Shown here: positions 12,401 through 25,800 of the stretch, one piece after another | Numbering within the stretch: the first letter of the stretch is position 1 | Layout: each line of letters starts with the position of its first letter | Source: Gymnorhina tibicen | Taxonomy: Eukaryota > Chordata > Aves > Passeriformes > Artamidae | Direction: 5' to 3' | Length of the DNA: 64,000 nt | NCBI GenBank assembly: GCA_013399875.1 | Contig: VXAZ01009370.1 | Span: 1,453,421 to 1,517,420 of the forward strand | The notes under the pieces: model-generated | The model's database searches: none | Seen by the model: only the letters and a program-made list of their open reading frames with translations | Told to the model about the DNA's origin: nothing | Position numbers and translations under genes: made by a program

Positions 12401-15400
12401 ACGGCTGAAACAGCAGCAAATCCCCTGGGAGAGCCATAAATCCCTGGGACTTCTCACGGGAATGGGGTGTTAACTCCTGTGTGTGTGTGTGCTGTCGTGT
12501 TTAAATTCTGCACGGGGGAGAGCTCCTGCTCTGTTCTTCTTCTCATGCACCAACCAACACATCAGTGTGACTGTGATGAACACCCTAAAGGCCCTCACTG
12601 TCACTGTAGGGTGCTTTTAAGGGGCACAGGTCTATCAGACAAACCACGATATGCATATTTATTTGACTGCCTAAAATACAGCCTGCATCCTGTTGTTCCT
12701 TGTGGCTTGTCTCCTCTCCTACTGAAAGGTGCACCCTGTGCCTGGTACAAACCAGACAACCCTGCTCCACCCTGGAGGTGAGTGAACATCAGCCCTGAAT
12801 TTGTGTTTCTGCAGGATGAGAGATGATAGGGGTTTATTATTACCTCTAGAAATGATGTTGCAATATTGGTCAGTCACCACTAGCAACTGAAGTTGTAATG
12901 AAGTCATACTTCAGCTCCAAAGTACTGCTTTTTAATTCTGTTTGGTGGTTGGGGTTTTTTATTATTATTTATTTAGGGTTTTGAGGGGGTTTTTTCTATT
13001 TTTTTTTTCCTTCTGCTGGCAACTAATCTGGTATACAAATATCTGACCTTACTGGAACATTTGGGCAACTTGCATGTTATTAAGTCTCCTTCTCACTTGC
13101 TAAAGAAATGAATGTCGCAATTTTCCTGATTCTGAGAATACATCCTTCTGTGAATTAACATTTCACAGAAGCTGCACTTATGTGTTTTGGAGGAGGAAAA
13201 GATAGGAGGGGAAAAAAGAAGTGAAGAAGGCATTCAAAAAACCCCCAGAAATTGTCTGTAGTCCTCACCAGACGTGTGAGTGAGAAGTGCACATAGTTTT
13301 GAATAAGGGAGCTGTGACAGTTGATTTCTCCACACACAAAAAAAATAGAGCTATATTATGCCACAAGGTAGACTGAACAGCAGCCCAGTTTATAGTTTAA
13401 ATGGCTTGGGAGCTTCCAGAAAAATCTTTTACATCAAACCTTTACTACTATTGCCACCATGTGGTGAAATTTGACAAACAGCACCATTAGCTGCCACAAA
13501 ATTTATTTGTTCATTATGATTTATTTCATATCGTTGTATTTGGAGAGATTTAGAGGCCACTTTATTTTTAGTAATGACAGGAGTTAAAGTCTTTATCCTG
13601 CCTTCTCAGAGAAATAATGCAGAAAGTTCTGCCATGTTTCAAGTCACAGCTTCTGTAGTGGAGTTCCCAAAATGAGCTGGCATTTTCAGCTGGACTCAAG
13701 CTCTGGGGACAAGGGACCCTCCAGCTCTCCTGCAGCTTTCCCAGACCCTTCCCAGTTGTCTCAGGCTGTCGATAATCCCCCTCTGACCACCCATGGCATG
13801 GGCACTGCTGCAGTAAAATGCATTTCCACCCAGGAGAACTCCCCATACCCACTTTCTGTGCAGATGCAGACAGACACGGTGAGCAGCCCTTCCTCTGCCC
13901 AGCCCTGGCACGGGGACTTGTAACCAGGCTGGAGACTTCCAGCTGCTGGGAGAGCCCTCCTCACGAGCCACACCTGTTGTGCTGCTTGGATGAAAAGTGG
14001 TTGGATAGGAGGTGACCCGACAGGACCAAAATTCAGGGCAGTTCTGGCAGCTGCCTTTGGAGCTCTAATTTGTTTCCCCTAAAATATGTCTAATAGAGAT
14101 TTTTCAGAAGACTGGCAAGATGCCTTATTACTGATGCAAACCTATTTTTTTTCCTTGTTAAGGTCACAAAGTCTGTATTTTGGTAATTTCAGCAGTTTGC
14201 CCAGTACTTTAACCAGTGCATTAGGGAATTCTCCCACAGTTTATGTTCCAGTTGGATTATCATGTCCGTTTCCCCTCAGGTCTGGTTCCTCCACTGCTAA
14301 TAAGCACATTTTAGCAGATAAAACAGTTACTAAGCATTTGATCTGTACCTATCCCAACGCCATTTTTCTTTCATTTAATCCCATCTTCTGCCCAGACCTT
14401 TTTTTTCCTTAGTCATTGGAGCCAGCCTGGTTTCACACATTTAAACCATAGCACCAGCCTTGCCTTTGTCCCTTTGTGTGGCCGAGGGCCTGTGCTGATG
14501 GCAAGGACAAGAGCAGGGATTGTGGCCATGCCAGGATTTTTCTGTGCTGTGGGTTAGGTCTGAGAGCACAACAATCATCCAACACGTCCAACGCCCCATC
14601 CCAACAGGTGGTCTAAGGCATCTACAGCTTGCCTCATTCACAAGGCAGATTTATTGAAGCCTGTTTCCAATTCAGGCTGTTTAATGGTTCCTTTTTTTTG
14701 TGTGTGTGTGTGTGAGCCGAGCTCACCCAGTTTAGTGACTGCAGTCAGCCACCCCAAATCCCCTGTCGCAGTGCACTTACAGAAACGAGCACTTACAGCA
14801 CTGAGTTCAGCTGACCTGGCTGAGAAAGCTGCAGCAACAGACACAAGCCATGCTTAGGAGGGTCTTGACTGGCCTGGCAGTGAAGGACACAACGGGCAAT
14901 CCCTGTGTAGGCACCACAGAGGTGCGTGTTATCACCCTATATCACCGTATGTATCTATGTACTTACGTGAAATTCACTGCAGTGGATCTCCAGGCAGCCT
15001 TCTCCTCCCCTCCTTGGCGAGGGATGTCACTGGAAATCTTGGCTGCTTCAACTTTGGCTTAACTCAGACCAGACCAGAGCAGGCTGAAGCTGCCTGTGCC
15101 CCTCCTGAACAAAGAGCTCCTCCGGGCACCAGCCAGGGATGGCTCCTGGGCTGCCGCGTTCCTGCCCACCGTGGGAACAGTCTGTCCCCTCGCAGCCCTC
15201 TGGCTGCCCTCCACCCTCATGGAGAGTGTGGGAGAGGGCCCCCTGATTGATTGATGTGGGCATGGAAGACCCAAGGTGGTTCTAAAGCCAAACTGGGAAA
15301 AAAATCACGCAAATCTGGGAGAAAAGTTGGTCGAAGTGAAAGAGGCTTGTGGAAGTTTTTGAATGAATTGAAGTAAGATACACACCCTCTTGCCCCCAGT

Positions 15401-18400
15401 TTTTCATTGTGGTTCCAGGCATGGTTTTGTTTGACTGAAAACTCAGTGTTGTCTTTAATTTTCAGGCTATTTATCTTTCTTGGAGCTTGTGAAGTGATTT
15501 TTGTGAATAGAAAACCAGTGTTTGCAAAACAATTCAAAGAGTTGAACTTTGGGAAGCATCAGAACATGAACTGTGAAGTTTTTTCAGAGTAAGACATTTC
15601 CTATAAGGATCACTGAAACTATCTATTCTGAAATTCATGAAAATGATTCCTTTGCCTTTATTCTTAGTTTTTTGGGGAGTTTTTTTATGACTGGAAAGAT
15701 TTCAGAACAAGTTTTCTGCTGTATTTTGTTTTTCACTCATTCAAAAAATAGTGTTTAAAAAATGACCAGATTGGGTTTGTCTAAACCCTCCCATCCCTTT
15801 AAAAGGCAGCCATCTGTGCTATAGCTGGTTATAGGTGCAAATGGAGCAAAAGGATGGGCTCAGGGGAAATAAAGCCTCCCTGTATCCTGCATTTACCTGT
15901 CTGTTGATGTGTGCCATCGTCTCCACGGCATTGCTACCGAACACCCTTTTCCTGTGATTCTGGCTGACTCATGTTCTGGAGCTGCTGCTCGTTTCTCAGC
16001 CACAGCAGATGGCTGAATGTGGGTATGACAAACCCACAGTCTAACAAACAGCCCTTTGGCCAAAAAGTTGCTTTGTTGCCCTCACCTTCCCCGTGTCCGG
16101 TGGCACCGGCAGTGCCTCCTTTCGTGGCTCGTGCTGCGCTGCTGCTTCTGCCAACCAGAGGCTGTGCTTCTGCCCAAACCTGACCCCCAAGCCCAGAGTT
16201 TGGGCTGGGGGTCGAGTGTTTTTCCTTTTACGTTATCAAGCGTATCCATGGAGCCCTCTGAGTGCTCATAACAACCACACAGCCCCATCCATTTGCTGCA
16301 AGAGCCTGCCCTGAGCCTCTCAAAAGATAATGGGGCTTTAATCACAGCAAGACTCACCCTTTTGAACTGTGCTCTTGAGCAAAAAAGTACATGAGGCAAA
16401 CACAGCCTTTGGCACATCGACATGGAAAAACTTCATAGTGCTCCTCGGCTTGGCCTCCTGAGAGGGAGCCTGAGCTCTTGCTCTGTCAGTCAGATGGGAT
16501 TTTTACTACTTTTTTTTTTTTTTGGTTGCTCTGTTGTTGGGATCTCTAGTTGCCAGATACCAAACTGTGTATGATCTCCTTGAGCAGTCAGTGAAAAAAA
16601 CATATTTATTTCCCTTTCTATAAATGGCTATGAGAGAATCGTGCCTTTCTCCGGGGTTCAATCTTCTTTAGGCTGGAATTTAGGTGGGTCGTAATGACAG
16701 TCATTGAGGTTCATGATGGAAATTCAGGTCCAGGTTCTCAGCTAAAAAAAGTTCCTTGCAATTAATGTCAAATTTATTCCAAAATCTCAAAAGCACTGAC
16801 CAGGCTAAAGATACTGTTCTCAGCAAGGAAAGCTGCTACTAGTGAATTTAGCAGCTATTCCAGCTGAAATAACATCAGGGCTCTCTTTTTTCCTTCTGTA
16901 CGAGCTGAACATCTGCACTGTGACTCCAGCATCTTTCTCTCCCAGCCTAATTCAGCCTGTTTTTTCTGTAAATATCTGTGCACGTTAACATTAAAGACAG
17001 AAGGTACGATAAACTCCCATTTAGGGTTCAATGCCAGTAAATGAAAGAAAAAAAGCACTGAAATGATTACTTGACTTAAAATTCCATGTTTGGCTCTGGC
17101 AGGGTTCCAAGGCACATGATCGCCAAGGTCACACACTTTGATGAAATTCCCTGGCACAGTGGGAGAGTTAAAATGCTGTATTGTAGTTCCTTTTGCTGTG
17201 GGGAAATCTTACAAATGTTGTTTATTTGGTATCTTTCCTGCCTCCAGTCATTCCCCACTTCAGACTAGGAAGGAATCAGCTCTCATGAAGTAAACAGGGT
17301 CAGAGCTGGTGGGGTGTTGGGATGGGAACTGGGTGAATGTTTGTGGCCAAATATTTCATTAGAAGAAAAGGAAAAAATGTGGATGCGAGTCCTCCTGACA
17401 GGCTTGCAAATTAAATCATGTCTCTCAGGTGCTTGAGCCAAGAGCAGATGATAACTAAGAGTAATTCAGAATAATAATTCATAATGCTCTAATCTTGCGA
17501 TGTTCTCAAGATGAAGCTTTGCTTTGCTTTCCTTTGATTCCAACATTTTTGTTAGAACTTTTGTTTGGAGATAAAACCAAAAGTGTTTGTGCTTCCAGGA
17601 GAGAGGACTAATGGAAATGAAATATTTCATGGTTGATTTTCGCTCGGAGTGTTTTGCTTGAGTGAAATTTAAGGTGTTTTTTTCCCAGTCTCGGGTTGTG
17701 TATGTTAAAAAAAATCAGGTGGAACTCCCTGAGACCCGCCGTTCAAAGCTAAAAATGAGGCGCTCTTTGCTTGGAGATATTCACCCCCTGGTCCTTCTTG
17801 AGGGAGCACTTTTGCTAACCAAGGACCAGTGTTGGCCGTGACATCCTCGGACCTTCCAGGTCTTTGAGTTTCAATGCAAATCTCGCTGTATTGGATGTAC
17901 AAAACCCCTCATCTCCTGGAGCTGATTCCTCGTGTGACAATTTCAGCTTTTCATTAGGAGAACTTCAGCACTCCGGATTTATGGGGAGCAAAACTTGCTT
18001 AATGTGTCCCAAGTCACTCCTCATTCTCAAAAGCTAAACTGCAAATGGAGAGAACCCAAAATGCGGAGGAGGTGTTGACCTGGGAGGAAGGATTTGAAAA
18101 AAACTGCGGGTATTTTAACCAGTTTAGGGGTTTGGTTCTTGAAGTGTTGGTGCACTAAGGCAAGCAACTCTCCATCCTTCCCCTGGCCGCGCCCCAAATG
18201 TTGCAGACTACCCCTAAAGAGATACTGGTTTCTTATCGGGAAGCATCTGCCTTTTAGCAGCCTTTCCTGGTTTTCCAGTTTGTTGGAAGGTGCTAGGATG
18301 CACCTTAGCACCGTTAATTTGTATTTGTTATTGTCTGTCATGGCAACTTTATTTACAGTTGATTAAAGCTCTTGGTTAGGGAGGCTGCATTCATACAAGC

Positions 18401-21400
18401 AGCTCTTGGCTGCTCTACATTAAAGCGAGGCCAATATTTATGGAAAACAGAATATGGCAGAAAACTTAGGGTTTTGTGGTTACTACAGAATGTCCCCATT
18501 GTTTTCTTTTCTGGTGCTCTTCCCTCGCTGCTTGCCTTCAATGGCCAGGTTTGCTTTTGTTTCTTGACAGAATGCCTTGCCAAAACCACTGTTTTCTGAT
18601 TCAAATCACAGTCTGACAGCACTTTGGATGGATAGATGGAGGAGATCTTCTCCTGCTTCTTGGAAAGAAAATGGGATTTCTCCTCATGCCGATGTCTTTT
18701 ACGAGAATGGTGCTCCGAAACAGCCACCTTTGCGCACAGACAAAATTAAAACAGAGAGCCCGGGAGGAAGAAGGAGCTTTCAGACTCTCCAAGAGAAAAA
18801 GGATGTACCCTCAAATCTAAGTTTTTCCCAGCTGGATCTCTGTCTTTCTCTGCATTTTGCATGCAGAGCTGTGGGGGAGCTGGAGATGTCCCGGGTCTGG
18901 GGGGACCGTGGGGGAGGTGGGTGCCTGTGAGGTGTTCCTCGCTCTCTGGGGACTTGAGGTGGGGGCTGTGGCTCCTGCCACTCCCGGGTGTGCGTAAAGG
19001 ACACAGATTTCCCAAGTGTCCCTCTCTGGGGATACTTTCCTTCAAGGACCACAGTTTGCCCCATTTCTGCTCACCCACAGCTGGGATTCCCCAGGCTCAT
19101 GGGAGCAGCTGGGAGCTTGCACATCCATCACACACAGTGTGTGGTGAGAGGTGTCCCCAGCCTGCTCCCACCGTGTGCCCCCTGCTCTGGCACCACACCC
19201 AAACCCCTTCCTGCCCCTCAGACCCCACCAGGCTGGCTCAGCCCCCAAACCCAGCAACTGCAAGCCAGCAGCCAGAGCCCAAACTGGGGGCCCCTGCTTT
19301 AAATTAGAGGATTAGTCTGAAGGAGGAGGAGGAGACGTCCTTGCAGGTCTCCTAATTTTAACCATAGTTAGCACCAAATTAATGAAACATTTAACTTGTC
19401 TGGGACATGGGCTTGGTGGGGGGAGAGATACCCCAGGCCAATCAGCACTGATGCATTCTGTTTCCCTTGCACTGAGGCAGAGCATTTCTAAGTGATGTGT
19501 GTGTGATTGCTTCCAGATTTACGATTATTTCCATCCTTTTAATGCTGAATTAAAAAAAACCCTCCAAAGAAGTCGGTTTGGCATAATCTAATTTTCTCAT
19601 GTGAAACAGTTTGTAGACCAGATGACCCCAAACAATGGGAGAGTTTGTCTGAGCCTGGCTGCTCTTGCTGCAGGCAGCCTTCCTCCGAGCTGCCCTGCTG
19701 TAACCAAATGTGACATTGTCCCTTATTTACACTCCTCAGATCAGCTCGGGGACTTCAGGTCTGCTGCCTTGGCCAGGTCGCAGTGCCTGGCAAGTGCTGA
19801 GCACATCACAGCAGGTGAGACTGGATGTGTATCCTGACAAGGAGAGGGCCAAAACCTGGCTTGAGTCGAAATTTTTTTCCCCACAGACTAGCAGATTTTG
19901 GAAATTCTCTGTGAGGTTAGACAGGGTTTAAGGGATGTGACCCTGGACTGGTTAGGATACAGACGAACTCAAGGGCTTTTAGAACCCATCTGACTGAATT
20001 GTATCTTAAATATCTCAATTCATATAAGCTTCCCTTAGGTGGAAAACTGCATTTCACCCAAGGAGCTGCTGAGAGGCTTCTTGGCTGGCAAGGAAAGGAA
20101 GGTCTTCAGCATTTTAGGCTTGCGTGTGGGAAAAGAAAGAGCCTCAGGAACTGGGAAGCTCCAGCAAACTCTGCTCACAGCAAAAACAATCTCCTCTGCC
20201 AGGGTGTGACCCTACCAGTATATGGGAATTAGATTAAAATGGAAGCTAAAGAATTTACAGCGCTAAAGAACTGCATACCTGCCCTGCCCCCTCCTTTTAT
20301 TCATTGTGTATTCCAGATATTTATTGTGTGTTCCTTGGTTTTCATGCAGTAGCTCTGGCATCTAAAACTAGGTATGGACCTTGCTCCCTACGCTAAATCC
20401 AGACCTGGAGAAAGGGTCTGGACCCGGTGTTGGTCTGGTTTTGGTGCTGCAGATGCCATCAGCAATGGAAGGGAAACAGTGGCTCAGAGAAAATAATTAG
20501 AAAATAGAAAGGAAAAAAAAATCCAAGTAACTTTTAATTCCTAATTAATAATTTAGATCCAGTTGCACTCTCCTGTGATCAGGGTATAGCAGAGAAACAA
20601 GGAATTAGTGGTCCTCCCACTAGAGCTTCTCTGTCTGTGTGCTCTGTTCTCTTTCCTTCTTTTTTTTTTTGGTGGTTTTCATTTCTTTGCTAATTGATTC
20701 ATCTAATATATGAAATTAATCCAGCCAGCCAGAGGAATTAATGGTTTATTCTAAAGGGAAAATATTCTGGATATTTGTGTTCAAGCACCCCAGGATGGCG
20801 GCAGCAGGGCAAACCCCAGTGTTACTCTTATCTTCCCACACTGCTGATGGGTAACACCACAGACAACTTCAGATGGAGAGGTCTGCACGTAATTAAGTGG
20901 GGTCACACCAGAGCAGGCCTGGGGAAGCAGGAGATGTCACTCCTGGTGTCCAGTGCGAGACTGAGAGGAGGGCTAGCTCCTGGGTGACTGTAGTTGCTTG
21001 TACAGTTTATTGTGTTGTCCTTTTTTCTCTGCAAGGGGCCAGATGTAAGCAATGAACAGGATCCTCACAGGAGGAATCTCTGCTTTCTAGTCCTGAGCTG
21101 ACAAAGCCCAGGGTTTGAATCAGCGCCAGGGAAATCGATTTTCCAAAAATTATAGAAAAAAAACAAAACCAAAAAAAATTAAAACAAAGAAAATAAAAAA
21201 TCCAGTTACATTTAACTTGGAAAATCGCACTGCAGTGATCAGAATGTTTTATCTGAGATGGTCCAGGGGTGAAGGTGGAGCAGGGAGGAATTCTCACCTT
21301 GAGCTGACTGCTATGAAAGTCTGATAACGCCTGCCTGTGGCAAATCAAACCCAGGACCATGGAGTAGGCACTCAGCAGGGCACTCCTCTCCCACCTACAA

Positions 21401-22507
21401 GGGCACCTCAACCTCTGCAGACTTTCTAGCCCTGTTTGTGTCATCCTTGCCATTTGTTCTGGCCCATAGGACAAATGCATGGCCTTGATTGCTGCCCTCT
21501 CTGTTTGAACTGTAGGAATTTAGGAAGAATTCCCAAAAGTTGGTGGTTTCAGAGGTCCCCCTCCATCCAACACTTTATTATTCACGTCCTTGAGATTTAC
21601 TCCAGCCACACGTCTTTTTGTGCTTGTCTTTGTAGTTTATTTTGAAATCCTTCCAATTAGCATACAAGTGAATGACATTGTGAATATTAATATGATTTTC
21701 ATTTCTTTCCAGAGACAATAGCCATGTGAATCAGCAGGGCTCTGCTAATCTACACTGAAGATTTCAGAGTTGTTGAAGCTGGTTTAAAAGGCATGGGAAC
21801 TCGTGGCTGTGGAGTAGCTCATTATACACTCATTATGATTCCACCCTTGAAGGTGAGGAGCACTGAACATTTGATTAGAATGCTGTTAGAAATTAGAGCA
21901 AACGTATCTGAAAAATCTGTGAATCGGTAAATCACGTTGAGGGAAAAAAAACAATAATGAAAAAAGCCCCAGAGAGTGCATGGACAGAGAGACAGACTTA
22001 CATTAGCCCAGGGATTTGCTCTTCTCAGCCAAATACATGGCAGTGTTTATCAGATGCCTTCCTGCGGCCGACCTGGGGCTCGCGTTTGACTGCATTGCTT
22101 CGGATTACAAAGACATTTTTCTGCTTCCTTCCGAGGACAAAATGCAGAGCTGTGGGAGTCGGCTGGAGGTCAGGGTGGTCCCAATCTCCTTCTGCATCTT
22201 TCCTTCCCTGCCTTGCTCTGGGGTCCTAATTTAGGCAGGCACGGCAGGCTGTCCCCAGGGCTCACACCCCGCTCACAGAGCCCCAGCACTACGCCAGGGC
22301 ACGGCACCCTCCGTGCCCTGCTCCCTGCCCCTGCCCCAGCCCTGCCAGCCCCCACAAGCCCCATGGAAGGAGCTGGAATGGGAGGGGAGGAGCGGAAGGT
22401 GCCGCCAGATGAGCCAGAGGATGCTGCCTTCCCTTGCTGCCCTCTGACCTGGGTGCCTGAGCTGCGCACCGGGCTGCAGGGGACAGCGGGGGCTGCAGGG
22501 GGGGTTC
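12400..22507. other. Intergenic DNA, no gene recognised
   Basis: No exon or transposon is supported. A (GT)n run sits at 14700-14714 next to T8. A GC-rich patch at 18880-19300 yields overlapping frames on both strands that are composition artefacts. An A-rich low-complexity stretch lies at 21146-21203. Segments at 20460-20760 are AT-rich with several TAATTA-type homeodomain words, possibly regulatory. Confidence 0.5.
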
Positions 22508-22853
22508 AGCCTTCCAGTGCCTACAGGGGCACGGGAGAGCTGGAGAGGGACTTTCTGCAAGGGCACAGAGTGACAGGACAAGAGAGAAGGACTTTCAAAT
22601 GAGAGATGGTACATTCAGATTGGATACCAGGAAGAAATTCCTTACTGTGAGGGTGGTGAGACCCCAGCACGGGTTGCCCAGAGAAGTTGTGGATGGCCCA
22701 TCCATGGAAGGGTTCAAGGCCAGCCTGGATGGGGCATTGAGCAGCCTGGGATAGTGGAATGTTCCCTGCCTGTGGCAGGGGGGTTGGAACAAGATGATCT
22801 TTAAGGTCCCATCCAGTGCAAGTAATTCTATGAGTCCATGATTCTGTGATTCA
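22508..22853 (+). mobile_element. CR1 LINE 3'-end fragment
   Basis: The sequence has the standard order of the CR1 3' region: a segment like CTGGAGAGGGACTTT, then GGAAGAAATTC, GGTTGCCCAGAGAAGTTGTGG, TTCAAGGCCAGCCTGGATGG, GATGATCTTTAAGGTCCC, and the terminal ATTCTATGAGTCCATGATTC repeat. It is 5'-truncated and has no reverse transcriptase open frame left. It is an old, dead copy of about 345 bp. Confidence 0.93.
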
Positions 22854-25800
22854 TGTGTCCTTTAGGAAGGCCCCTCCTAAAATTTCATATATAGGCCAAG
22901 ATCTGTCAGAGGTACCTGAAACATTTTTGAAATGTACCATCACAGTCATGAGGTGTTTGCAATCAAATATTAAAACCAGGCAAACAGGGACTGCATTTTC
23001 TCTCACCATAATATATGTGCAGGGACAGACAGACAATAAAATCTCCTTTTTAATGTTGATCAGGCAGTGGCTCAGAGGTTAAAGCCATAAAGATGTAACT
23101 GGTTTATCCACATGGGAAGGTGCTGCCTGGCCCATCTTTCAGTGTTACTGACACACTCTGCCACTGCTAAGCTTCAAAAAGTCCCCTTACTGCAGAACGA
23201 AAATCTTTTGGGACATTTTTAAAAGGGCTGGTTCTTGTGTCCCTACACATCTTAATCTCACTAGAAGCATTCTGGATACCTGCTTGGATCAATGCCCTTG
23301 AGGAATTTGAGGGAAAACATTCCCGCTCTTGGCTCTGTTAAATTAGGCAGTGATCTACCTGACTGCCTTTAAAATAAAATTCCCATGGACTTCTTGCAGC
23401 GATTACCTGCTACACCATATTGTTTGTGATTCTCTCCAAGAAAGAAATAGGACACGAAGATTGAGCCAAGGAGTCTGCAGTGTTTGGAAGAACAGAGTGC
23501 TCCCAGTTTTGGCAGGCTCAGCACACTGCCCACCCAAGTGGCAGCTGGAAATAAAGTTCAGTAGCTCCCATTTTTTTGGCTAACAGTGACCTGTGAGTGA
23601 TGCTCCTGTTCTTGAGGACCTTCTTTGGAAATTTCCTTGGACAGACAAAGCTCGAAAGGTTGGTTTTATTTGTTTATATTCTGAGATCTGGTGACCTGAT
23701 TCTCAATTCCACCAAGTGAAGAATTCTGTGGCCTCACATTTCTTTGATGAAGAGAAGTGGAAAGAAACGTTTCCATGAGTGACTGTAATGATCTTTTCCT
23801 TGCTGTTTTGGCTTCAGTAACCGTATTCCATTCCGATCTCATTTGTGGCATTTTCTCCTCATACTTGTTGTTTTATATGATATATTGAAATATGATGTAT
23901 CCATAATATAGAAAATATGTTCTATATTTCTGAGCACATTTACACAAAGGCTAATTCTTATGCTGTAATTTGAAAAACATGAATCAAACCCAAAAATTAA
24001 AAGGGAAAAACTGCCTTAAACATACCTAAGGTGATGGCATGCTTTCAGGAAAAACAAGAATGTATTCATTTTTATACCAAGTCAAATGTACCCTGGAAGA
24101 AGATCTGGGTATTAATGTTCACTCATTTTAAAATTGGTGCTATATTGTAACTTGAACAGGAAGAGGTAATCAATCTTTACATGGTTACATAAATAAAGCA
24201 AACTACTTAATTTGTTATGAGTTACAAAGACCTGGACTCCTAGCAGGAATCGAGTGCATTTGTGAATTTATGTAACAAACATATCACTACCAACACCAAA
24301 TTACATCTCAATCAATGTTAAAAGGCATCTGACATTTCCCTTTGATTTATGGATTAACCTTTACAGTTAATACAGTCTAGAATTTATTGTTTTCATCAGT
24401 TTGTGGTTTGGTAGCAACCCCACAGTTCATTGCTGGGAATTGACTAAATTAATAGCTTTTCCCACCATGATCAGCCAGCTAATGAAAAAGGTCTATTTTG
24501 CACAGCTGGTGGATGCTAATATTTAAACAAACAAAACAAACCTTTACGAAGGACAAATGAGTCCTGGGTCCTGATTCTGCCAGTCAAGTTATTTATCTCA
24601 GGAAACCAAGGTGCACCAACTGACTGGGGTTAAAGCTGGCTAAAATGTAATGTATTAAACCCAAAGCGACATGAGAGCAGTCCCAGTGCGGCAGCCAGGG
24701 GAATACATTTTATTTCAGGATCAATTTGCAGGCAAAAAATAGAAAGTTTGCATTCCTCGTTGTCTGACATGTTCTCTCTTTGGCATGGAAAATACTGGGG
24801 GAAAAAAAAAAAGTACAGGTAGCTTTGCCAAGTTCTGCTTCCATTAATACTGTTCAGATGCTGAGGGATTATGTACTAGAATGACAAAGCATTAAGCAAT
24901 TATCTGCATTACTTTGTGGAAATAATTCAAATACAAAAGAGTTTTCTTGAATAAAGAATAACACTGCCTTAAAATAACCCAGCTACCCCTCCGAATTACT
25001 CTGATTGAGGGCTAATTATCTTAGCAAGAAAAACATTATGCAACTTGAACTGATTTTAGCGATGACAAGCAAGTTTACTGGGGACTTTTCATTTCAAGCA
25101 TCATTTTGCACACATTTAATCAACGTGAAATTGCCATCAACTTTTGCATTGTGAGCAAAAGGGAGATTAGCACCTGGTTCAGGGTAACACAGCCTGGCTT
25201 CACACAAGCCATGGAGAAGACAGGACAGGCTTGCCCAGTTTCCAGATGTGCTCATCTTTCACTTCCTCGTGATCAAGGATAGACCAAGACGAAGAGCTTT
25301 GAGAAAATCAGCGGGTTTGGTTACATCTGTACAGCTCTTCTGAACTTATTTTTTCCTAGGCACCTCAGAGTAGCGGTGAAATTTCCATTCTGTCCCGTTT
25401 GGAGGAAGAAAAAAATAATTCAGTAATAAAAGTCACTTTCACGGCATTTTGGCACGTCTGCTTCCTCGCGCTCTTAAATATTCATTTTTCTTAAGGTTCA
25501 CAGAAGGTTTCCAAGCCTTAAAAGTCAGGGTTCATTAGAGCTAAGCTTTTGTTTGAATTGCAAACATCTGGCAGCACAAAGAGGAAGAAAGTGCTACGCT
25601 GCATCCTTGTTCCAGCTCACATCCTTGCGGCCCCAGCAGATGCTGCCTTGCACCTTCAGCAGTGCTTGCAGGTGGAAGACCTCTGTAATTACAGGGGGGA
25701 TTTATCTGTTTTACCCACACTCACAGCTAAATCCTGCTGCGGCTTAGTCCTACACGCAAAGCCCCAGCGACTTCCGAAGGACAGAGGAGGGCAGAGCTCA

